Shown one piece after another: positions 20,177 to 30,800 of a DNA stretch of 64,000 nucleotides. The stretch is from Candidatus Thorarchaeota archaeon (lineage in GTDB: Archaea > Asgardarchaeota > Thorarchaeia > Thorarchaeales > Thorarchaeaceae): NCBI GenBank assembly GCA_029858305.1, contig JAOUFI010000004.1:23862-87861 (forward strand), in the 5' to 3' direction. The notes beneath the pieces are model-generated. The model had not been told where the DNA came from. It did no database searches and worked only from the letters and a program-made list of their open reading frames with translations. The first letter of the stretch is position 1; every line of letters begins with the position of its first letter. The position numbers were made by a program, and so were the translations under genes.

Positions 20177-21346
20177 TTATTTTGGAAAGAATTCCTTGTA
20201 TACCTCGCGCTGGATAAGGAACCGAAGGATTTCTGCGGTTCCGCCACCGATGGTCATTAGGCGTGCATCCCTCAAGAAACGTTCAACTGGATAATCGGTT
20301 GTATAACCCATGCCACCTAGTATCTGAAGAGCATCATTTGTAATCTGAATAGCTGCTTCAGTTGTGTATAGTTTCGCAATGGATGCGGCTTTTGTAATCT
20401 TCTCGCCACGATCATACATTCTTGCAGCTGTTAGGGTGAGTGCACGACCGGCTTCGAGTTTCATAGCCATATCAGCAATCTTGAAGCTCACACCCTCAAA
20501 CGCACTGATAGGTCTTCCAAATTGATGACGCTCGGTAGAATACCTCACAGCAATCTCATATGGTGTTCTACCATATCCTATTGCCTCGCCTGCTATTGCA
20601 GTCCGCTCGGAATCTAATTCATCCATTAGAATGTGAAAACCCATACCAGGATTACCAAGGAGCATATCACCAGGAACTCTAACATCTTCGAGTTTCAACC
20701 AAGACACACGGGCTGATTTCATCCCAAGTAGATCGTGGTCTTGCACAACGCTAAAACCATCACTCTTTGTATCAATAATGAAGGCAGACATTCCATCCTT
20801 TGCTTTCAAATTAGGATCTGTGATAGCAAAAGCACACATAAAATCAGCTTGGCTTCCATTCGTTATGAATCGCTTTTCACCATTAAGTATCCAGTCATCA
20901 CCATCTTTCTCTGCACGGGTCTTCATCCCAGCAGTATCTGAACCGACATCTGGTTCTGTGATCCCAATACATCCAATCTTATCCCCTGCGACAACTGGCT
21001 CTAGATACTTCTTCTTTTGCTCAGGAGTTCCAAACCTTGCAACAGGCATTCCATAAAGTGTAGTGGACGCCATTCTAGCCATATCGAGACCGCCATTTGT
21101 CGCAGAAATCTCCTCAGCAACTATTATCTCGTAGGATAAGCCTCTGTTTGTTCCGCCCACGGTTTTGTCATGGTGAACGCCCATGTATCCAGATTTGCCA
21201 ATTTTCCTCAACAATTCCCGAGGGTACGGACCTTTGTCAATCTCATCTGCAATTGGAGCAATTTCCTTATCGCAGAAAGCACGAACTTCTCTACGAAAAT
21301 TAATCTCATCCTCAGTCCAAAGTGCATTTGATAGATACTCAGCCAT
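20177..21346 (-). CDS. Acyl-CoA dehydrogenase
   Basis: IGCIGITEPDVGSDTAGMKTRAEKDGDDWILNGEKRFITNGSQADF, RHQFGRPISAFEGV, QILGGMGYTTDYPVERFLRDARLMTIGGGTAEILRFLIQRE. Confidence 0.96.
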   Translation of the reverse strand: MAEYLSNALWTEDEINFRREVRAFCDKEIAPIADEIDKGPYPRELLRKIGKSGYMGVHHDKTVGGTNRGLSYEIIVAEEISATNGGLDMARMASTTLYGMPVARFGTPEQKKKYLEPVVAGDKIGCIGITEPDVGSDTAGMKTRAEKDGDDWILNGEKRFITNGSQADFMCAFAITDPNLKAKDGMSAFIIDTKSDGFSVVQDHDLLGMKSARVSWLKLEDVRVPGDMLLGNPGMGFHILMDELDSERTAIAGEAIGYGRTPYEIAVRYSTERHQFGRPISAFEGVSFKIADMAMKLEAGRALTLTAARMYDRGEKITKAASIAKLYTTEAAIQITNDALQILGGMGYTTDYPVERFLRDARLMTIGGGTAEILRFLIQREVYKEFFPK

Positions 21347-21417
21347 TATTGAAACCCGCCTGTTTCGTGGAGCACTTGCTTAAATTAGTAACTGACTTTT
21401 GAAAAGGGTATATAAAA

Positions 21418-21750
21418 TCAGGGAAGTAAGCGGAAACGAAACCGCTCCTCTCCATCCAAGGTAATCTCAACTAGAGCTCCTATCTGAGGTTCAAGCCGCT
21501 CCTCATTATAACCAAGACACAACACCACAGCGCCTTGATCTAGTTCTACTAATGCCATCTTCAGAGGTGTATCAAATCCATCAGGAGGCAATTGTAGGGT
21601 TGTGTGACTGAGGATTGATCCTTTATTATCAATCTCAGATGTTGACATTCTTCCAGCTATTTTGCCACAATATGGGCATACCTCACGTGGAGGCACAATT
21701 GTTCGTTTACATTGACCACAGTGAGATGCTTGAATCTTCATCCTCCACAT
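21418..21750 (-). CDS. DUF35 / Zn-ribbon OB-fold acyl-CoA-binding protein
   Basis: Rubredoxin-like Zn ribbon CGQCKRTIVPPREVCPYCG followed by an OB-like region; typical thiolase/HMGCS/aldolase partner. Confidence 0.88.
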   Translation of the reverse strand: MWRMKIQASHCGQCKRTIVPPREVCPYCGKIAGRMSTSEIDNKGSILSHTTLQLPPDGFDTPLKMALVELDQGAVVLCLGYNEERLEPQIGALVEITLDGEERFRFRLLP

Positions 21751-21816
21751 CGAAATATCTGAAGCCAGACTCTTTGAAAAGACTTCCGCCTTTAAAAGTG
21801 GGAATCTTCTCGCAAG

Positions 21817-24800
21817 TTATTTTTCTGGCTCTAAGAATGACTCCAACAGACTGATTATTTCTTTCTTAGAGAGTCTTCTCAATTCTCTTGGACTAGCTGT
21901 GCTTTTGATGTCATCAGGAAGCAGCTCCAACAGCACTTTCTTATCAAGCTTCGAGAGATCCTCTAGTCTTAAAGCGACATCAGGCATTTCTGCAGGGATT
22001 GAATCAGGTAGGACTTCAGGTAATGGCTCTTCAGCGGGAGTATAGGATTCAAGAAGTGATCGAACCTCTTTCTTAGACATTCTTTTTACATCCTCTTCAG
22101 GAAGAGCATCTCGAATTTCTGGGGGTAATCTGTCAAGAAGTTCCTTCTTCGTCAATGATTTGTCTATCACAATCTCTGATTCAGGCAGGATTTCTGGCTC
22201 TGAAACAGGCTCAGGTATGACATCGATAGATTCAGCTTCAATAGATTCGATATATTCTTCATCTGAAGGAACTGCCTCATCGATTTGTGGTTCTTGGGCA
22301 GAAACGGAGGGTTGAAGATCCAGCTCAGTTGCAATATCTGTTTCTGCCTCAATCACTTCGATTTGACCTTCCTCTGTAGGTAGAACTTCTTCTTGCATTG
22401 ATTCAGGTACATCAGGCTCCTCAGACAATGCGATGCTGTCTTCAGGGATACTAATGGACTTAGAATCTTCAATAGGCTCAAGCTCAGTTTCTTGAAGAGT
22501 AACTTCTGGTTCGTATACATCCATTTCAGAAGAAGCAACAGGTGCGGCAGCCTCTGCTTCAGGTTCAACGACCTCGGCAGCTACAACATCCTCGACCAAA
22601 GCACCTTCTTCTGCGGTCTCAGCGAGCAATTCAGTTTCTAAAAGCTCCCTTGCATCAGGTCCAAGTCCATCACTGATAGGCGCGACATCAGTTTCTATGA
22701 TCTCGGGTTCCGCAGGAGTTGTAATCGTCGGTTCAGGTATTCCAAAATCAGAAACCTCAATTTCTCCAACTCCAATGCTGACCCCTCCTCGTCTTCTTCG
22801 TGAGGCGATTAAAGCTACTCCAATAAGAACTATGCCAGCGCCACCACCAATTAACATCAGCGTCATTGTATCTAGAGTGAAACCTGGAACAGCAATCCAT
22901 TCTACTTCTACACTCAAACTAGCTGGGTCAAAAGCCGATACACCATACAGGCTATCTGTGATGCTTCCGATTGTAAATGCGTAATTGCCAGCGAGAGTCT
23001 TCGTGATACTGATGGTCCAATAACCACCTACAGAATTGTAGGTCATGGAAACACTCTCACCTGTGAGAAACACTTCACCATTAGTGAATGGTGTGTCATC
23101 AAATTCGTAGGCGAGAGTTGCACGAATCTCAGTAGCTAAACCTGCATCTTGAGAGAGCGATGTTGCTGTAAGTGTGATTGCCTTGATTCTATCCCAGATG
23201 ATTGTTATATCGCCAACTGATTGAACAAAGTTATTGATTTCTCCCAATGACGCAGAGATTATGCTGTATGTTGTACTTCCCACAGTGCTCTGCGTAACCG
23301 ATGCAACAAATAATCCACCGGACGGGATACAGGAGATATCACCTGTCATACTGACTGAGATGCCAGTAGGGATGATTATACCAGCGGTTTCAAGTCTAGC
23401 ACCCCATTGAATATCTACGGATTCACCTACACCCACTCTGCCATCATCAGATGATACTGAGTAGAATTCAATTCTATCCCAATACACAGTGACCTCATTC
23501 GAATCCATATTATATTCACTAATACCGTGGTCTGTGGCATTACAAAGCGTAAGATCGTCAAATGTAATAGCAATGTATGAACCAAGAGTGACATAGGTTT
23601 CCCAAATGCCAGATCCGACGTGAGTCAAAGAATAACCTGCTATGTTGAATTCACCCGCGACGACAGGCGAATCATCGTACTCAAAGTGAATCTCAACAGA
23701 TATTCTAACATTATCGCCAGGATCATGATACAGCTCATCAGCGAGTACTGAAACAATCAGTACCCTGTCCCAGATGCAGTAAGTGATATCATTGGAGAGA
23801 ATGGCTGTTATGTTGAATGCATCAAAAGTCGCTGAAAGAACCGTGTACCATTGTATTTGAGGCGAAGTGTACACGAAATTGGTATTGTTTAAAGTAAGGA
23901 CACCATCAAACGGAGTGTTGTCGAATGCATAGGTGGCACTGACAACTATACCAGTGGCATTTGCACCTACATTGACATGTGCGTCAGTAGGATCAGTTAT
24001 GATAATATTTAGAGCGTCCCAAATCACCTGTTGAACAGAGGTTGATTCAAACCACTCTGTCAGACCATAAGTCGATTCACTTGCAGATGCTACATCAAAC
24101 CAAGCCACGGAAGGACTGGTTGAAGTTTCTTGCCATCTCCAATATAGACCTAAAGCATCCCAGACCAGAGTTCTGGAACCATTGAGGTCTAGTATCAATC
24201 CACTCTGGATTGTAAAATCATCATACTCATACCTGGCTCTCCACCAGACTTCACAGTAGGAGTTGATATCGATTCGACCATCGACAACACCAGCCTCATA
24301 GATCTCTATCCTATCAGTGATGAACGTAGCAATCAAGCTTGTCGTGTAGTATAGGTCAGTTCCTCCAGATCCACTTCCCTGAACAACAATCTTGAATGTG
24401 TAATTGTTTAATCCAATTGTTGCAGGAGAGCCAATGCTTGAAATACTGAAACTTCCAGCAGATAGGTCTCCACTCCATGTTTCAACACCATCTCGTATTA
24501 TCCAAACATCTGTTTCGTTTGCTAGAGGACTGTGGCTTGATCCATAGTATGTTACAGAACCAGATCCAATGAGATCTGCAGTATTGATGTTTCCACGGTC
24601 ATCAGAGAGACTTGGTGAGGTGGAGTAATCAAGCCTGGTTTCAAAGTTCCAATTAGTTTCATAGTAGTTTGACGCAGAATCAATTCCATCACTGACGAAT
24701 TGAAGTATGTCAGTGTCTATCAAGACATCATGATTCCAACCAATTTTGATGTACCAAGTGATTGTCAGTGTATTACCTGCACCAGTCGCATAGGACATGA

Positions 24801-27800
24801 CATCAGCAATTACTATTGAGCTACCAGATTCGAGCGAGAATGTATCTGTGGCAGTAGTGTATCTAATAGTCCAATATGGGGTGATTTGGTCATCAGAATA
24901 GAGGGTTAATTCGACATAGCTTATGTCAGTGTATCCATCAAGATCACTCACTGAAGTTGTGATAATGTAGAAACGATACCGTGCGTAGAGATAGTTTGTG
25001 TCGTCGCCATTTGTCAACACAGGACTTGAATCGTTGACTGGAATCTCGTTTGGAGCTACAGACCATGTAACCTGTTGTGTGGTAGTGGTGAACGCAGTGA
25101 TATCATATGTAGACTCACTTGACACCAGACTCGCATTGTAGAAATATGTCACGTCGGTATTTGTATCAACAAATTGTGAAACGTTTCCATCAACAAATGA
25201 GTGCCACCAAGTTCCATTCCGATCGATTACAAGCTGATAGGTTGTGCAAACTGCACTATTATACTCAAATGTAACTGATAGAGTGAAGTTTGCTTGATGA
25301 CCATTTACCGATGATGCATCATCGACTCCAATGACAATGACTAGTCTGTCCCAGATGACATTCTGCGACTGAGTATTCTGGTCCACAACAGTGAGCCCAT
25401 GGATATTACCACTTCCTGCAACTAGGTTGTACGTGTTCATAACGACTATGGATTCAGAGTCAGAGAATCTCCAGAGACCTGCACCTTGATGAGATGCGGA
25501 GATTCCGTTCACTGTAATTGTACCATCAGTAACGGGAGAGTCATCATAGTCGTAGTAGAGAATCACATCAATATCAACACTGTCACCAATATTGACATGA
25601 TTATCACTCACAGAGTATGACTGGACTTGTATTCTATCCCAGATGACACTTACATTATTGCCTGAGAGATTTAATGAAGTAATACCAAAGTTGGATTCGG
25701 AGCTTGAGTTCACATAGTAGATCCAAGATCCTACTGAAGCTTGACTAACTATCAATTCAAATCGTCCATCGCTAAAGTCCCAGTTCATTGAAGATCCAGC
25801 TAGAGTCACTGTGTCTCCTGAGCCTAGGAACGAGCTGTCATAAGCAAGCCATAATGTGACTCTTATCTCAACATAGGCTCCAACATCGACCCTTGTGGCA
25901 TTAGCCAAAGTTGTTTGAACGACAATCTGATCCCAGATGACATCCTGAGTCATAGCATTCTGGTTAACCTGGGTAAGTCCGTGAATGCCACCGGAATAGG
26001 CAACAGTATCGTAAGTGAACAATTGTACAGATGATTTTGTGTCAGTAAATCTCCAAGTCCCACTTCCTTGATGTGTAGCTGCAATTCCGTTTATTGTAAC
26101 TGATCCGTTAATGACTGGGCTAGAATCGTACTCGTATAAGAGTTCTACATCAATTGTGGCAGCGTCATTGATATCTATTCGTGGATCCAAAGCCGCATAT
26201 GATTGAACAGCAATCTGATCAGTTATGTATGTTGATTGTGTTGTGCTGCTGAGAAGATCAGTTCCTCCACTTCCAGCGGCCTCAATAACAGCTTTAATTG
26301 TCAAAGTGTCTTGACCGACTTCATCATCAGCGTAGACTGTCAGACTAAACTGTCCAGAGGTGAGTGAAAGGTCACTCCATGGGCCAATAGATGTTCCATA
26401 CTCTGAACTTGACACCCAGACATCGGTTTCATTAGCAAGGGGATAGTTGTCGACAGAACCTAGGAAGATGAGTGTTCCTGAAACAGTAAAAGCTCCATCA
26501 AGAGGACCACGATTTTCTGTTCCTGAACCGTCGTCAATTGTTAGACCAGTAATCTCTAGACGGGTTTCAACATCCCAATCTGATTCATAGAAGTCCTCAT
26601 CTCCGATTTTTCCATCATGGACATATTGTTTCATGTCCACATCGGTCAGATCTAAATGATCCCAACCAATTTTGATGTACCAAGTAACATCCAAATCATT
26701 TCCAAAGCCAACTGCAAATGATGAGGTGCTTAGAGTGATGTAAGTACCGCCCAACTCAACTGTGAATATGTCACCTGAAACAGTATATCTAACCGTCCAG
26801 ACAGGAGTTGTTCTAGAGTTGTCATAGAGTGTCAATTCTATGTAGTCGATATCGTTGTATCCATCTGCATCTGATACACTGCTAGTGATGATATAGTAAT
26901 TATAACGAGCATACAAGTTGTCAGTATCATCAGGATTTGATAAATTAGGTGCAGAATCGTTTACTGGAGCAGAGTTGGGCGCTGCAGACCATACAACCTG
27001 CTGACTGTTCGTTGAGAAAGAGAGCACACCATATGTGGATTCTGATGTCACTACAAATACGGTGTAGGTGTAAGAGTCGTCAATGTTTGCATCAACAAAT
27101 GATGATTTGTTTGTATCAGTAAATGAGTACCACCAGGTCCCATTCCTATGAATAGCAATCTGGTAGGATGTGCATACAGTATCATCGTAGTCAAAGAGGA
27201 CTGCAAGAGTGAAGTTTGCTTGGACTCCATTAAGTGGAGTAGAATCATCAACACCAATCATGATAACGAGTTGGTCCCAAATCATGTAGGTTTCATCATT
27301 CGAACTTATCGTGGTTATTCCGAAACCATCTCCAGAAACACTGAGAACTGTATAACCCCACTTGACAGCTGTTCCATCTCCATCAAAGTCAGTGTTGTTT
27401 AAAGTGAATGTGCCATCAAACACCGATCCATCATAATCATAGATGGCTGACACAATGATACCTGAAGCATTGGCATTGATGCTTTGTCTGTTGTCTGTGG
27501 GTCCAGTGATGGTTATAGTAATTGAGTCCCAGATCATGAAGGTCTCATCGTTCGAACTTATGGTCGTAATACCGTAGGAGTCTCCAGAAACACTGAGCAC
27601 TGTGTAACCCCACTTGACAGCTGTTCCATCTCCATCAAAATCAGTATTATTCAGAGTAAAGGTGCCATCAAATTCCGCTCCATCATAATCATAAACTGCG
27701 GATACAATTATTCCAGATGCATTAACGTTTAGATTTTGCCTATTGTCTGTGGGTCCAACGATGGAGATTGTAATTGAGTCCCAGATCATGAAAGTTTCAT

Positions 27801-30800
27801 CATTCGAACTTATCGTGGTTATTCCGAAACCATCTCCAGAAACACTGAGGACCGTATAGCCCCACTTGACAGCTGTTCCATCTCCATCAAAGTCAGTGTT
27901 GTTTAAGGTGAAAGATCCATCAAACACTGACCCATCATAATCATAAACTGCGGATACAATGATGCCTGAAGCATTGGTATTTAGATTCTGTCTGTTATCT
28001 GTTGGTCCAGTGATGATTATAGTAATTGAGTCCCAGATCATGAAGGTTTCGTCATTGGAACTTATGGTAGTTATGCCATAGGAGTCACCTGAAATGCTGA
28101 GAACTGTGTAGCCCCACTTGACAGCTGTGCCATCACCATCATAATCTGTATTGTTTAAAGTGAAGGTGCCGTCAAAGGGTGTACTATCATAATCATAGAC
28201 TGCTGTCACTATAATGCCTGAGGCATTTGCATTCAGGTTCTGTCTATTGTCTGTGGGTCCAGTGATAGTGATAGTCACTGAATCCCAAATCATGAAGGTC
28301 TCATCATTGGAGCTTATTGTGGTTATACCGAAACCATCACCTGAGACGCTGAGGATTGTATAGCCCCACTTGACAGCTGTCCCATCTCCATCAAAGTCAG
28401 TATTGTTCAGAGTAAAGGTGCCATCAAAGGTTGCACCATCATAGTCATAGACTGCTGATATTATGATTCCAGATGCGTTAGCATTCAGGTTCTGTCTGTT
28501 ATCTGTGGGTCCAGTGATGGTGATTGTAATTGAGTCCCAGATCATGAAGGTCTCATCGTTCGAACTTATGGTCGTTATACCGAAACCATCACCTGAAACG
28601 CTGAGGACTGTGTAGCCCCACTTGACAGCTGTCCCATCTCCATCAAAGTCAGTATTGTTCAGAGTAAAGGTGCCATCAAAGGTTGCACCATCATAGTCAT
28701 AGACTGCGGATACAATTATTCCAGATGCGTTTGCATTCAGGTTCTGTCTGTTATCTGTAGGACCAGCAATTGTAATAGTAATTGAGTCCCAGATCATGAA
28801 TGTCTCATCGTTCGAACTTATCGTCGTTATATCGAATGAGTCTCCAAAAACACTGAGAACAGTGTAGCCCCATTTTACAGCTGTGCCATCCCCATCAAAG
28901 TCTGTGTTGTTTAGAATAAACGTGCCATCAAAAACTGTGCCGTCATAGTCATAAATTGCGGATACAATTATTCCAGATGCGTTTGCATTCAGGTTCTGTC
29001 TGTTGTCTGTAGGTCCAGTAATGGTAATGGTCACTGAGTCCCAGATCATGAATGTCTCATCGTTCAAACTTATTGTGGTTATTCCATAAGAGTCTCCAGA
29101 AACGCTGAGAACTGTGTAACCCCACTTGACAGCTGTTCCATCTCCATCAAAGTCAGTATTGTTTAGAGTAAAGATACCATCAAACGCTACACCATCATAG
29201 TCATAGACAGCTGATACAATGATTCCAGATGCGTTAGCGTTGAGGTTCTGCCTGTTGTCGGTAGGACCAACAATGGTGATTGTAATTGAGTCCCAGATCA
29301 TAAAGGTCTCATCGTTCGAACTTATTGTGGTTATTCCAAAACTGTCTCCGGAAACACTGAGAACAGTGTAGCCCCACTTGACAGCTGTTCCATCTCCGTC
29401 AAAGTCTGTGTTATTTAGAGTGAAAGTTCCATCAAACGCTGCACCATCATAGTCATAGGCTGCTGATATTATGATTCCAGATGCGTTTGCATTCAGGTTT
29501 TGTCTGTTGTCTGTAGGTCCAGTGATGGTAATGGTCACTGAGTCCCAGATCATGAATGTCTCATCGTTTGAACTTATGGTCGTTATACCATAGGAGTCTC
29601 CGGAAACGCTGAGAACTGTGTAACCCCATTTGACAGCTGTGCCATCTCCATCGAAGTCTGTGTTGTTCAAGATAAATGATCCCTCAAAAGATGTACCATC
29701 ATAATCATAGACTGCTGTCACTACAATACCTGAAGCATTAGCGTTAAGGTTCTGTCTGTTGTTGGTAGGACCAGCGATTGTAATAGTAATTGAGTCCCAG
29801 ATCATAAAGGTCTCATCGTTCGAACTTATGGTCGTTATACCATAGGAGTCTCCGGAAACGCTGAGAACTGTGTAACCCCATTTGACAGCTGTGCCATCTC
29901 CGTCAAAGTCTGTATTGTTTAGAATGAATGATCCGTCAAAAGATGTACCATCATAATCATAGACTGCTGTCACTACAATACCTGAAGCATTAGCGTTAAG
30001 GTTCTGTCTATTATCTGTGGGTCCAGTAAAGGTGATTGTAATTGAGTCCCAGATCATGAAAGTTTCATCATTCGAGCTTATTGTGGTTATACCGAAACTA
30101 TCTCCAGAAACACTGAGAACTGTATAGCCCCACTTGACAGCTGTCCCATCTCCATCAAAGTCTGTATTGTTAAGGGCGAAAGTACCATCAAACACTACGC
30201 CATCATAGTCATAGACAGCTGATACAATGATTCCAGATGCGTTAGCGTTCAGGTTCTGCCTGTTGTCAGTGGGTCCAGTAAAGGTGATTGCAATTGAGTC
30301 CCAGATCATGAAAGTTTCATCATTCGAACTTATTGTGGTTATACCGAAACTATCTCCAGAAACACTGAGAACTGTATAGCCCCACTTGACAGCTGTCCCA
30401 TCTCCATCAAAGTCAGTGTTGTTTAAAGTGAATATGCCATCAAACACGGCTCCATCGTAGTCATAGACTGCTGATACTATGATACCTGAAGCATTGGCAT
30501 TCAAGTTCTGCCGGTTGTCTGTTGGACCAACAATTGCTATTGTCAGAGAGTCCCATATATGGTATGTATAATCATTAGTACTAATCACAGTGATTCCATG
30601 TGTTCCACCACCAATCGAGGAAACTGTGTAGTACCATCTGACAGCAGTTCCATCTCCATCAAAGTCTGTGTTGTTTAGGGTGTAAGTTCCATCAAATGCT
30701 GTACCATCATAATCATAGACTCCACTAACGATAATACCTGTGGCGTTTGCATTCAGGTTCTGTCTGTTGTCTGTGGGTCCAGTGATTGTGATAGTTACTG

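Noticed and set aside
22167-22984. Short ORFs overlapping the cytoplasmic tail (22167..22352, 22353..22568, 22697..22984)
   Set aside because: Frame-shifted readings of the Glu/Pro-rich tail; low-complexity Leu/Gln translations with no start context.
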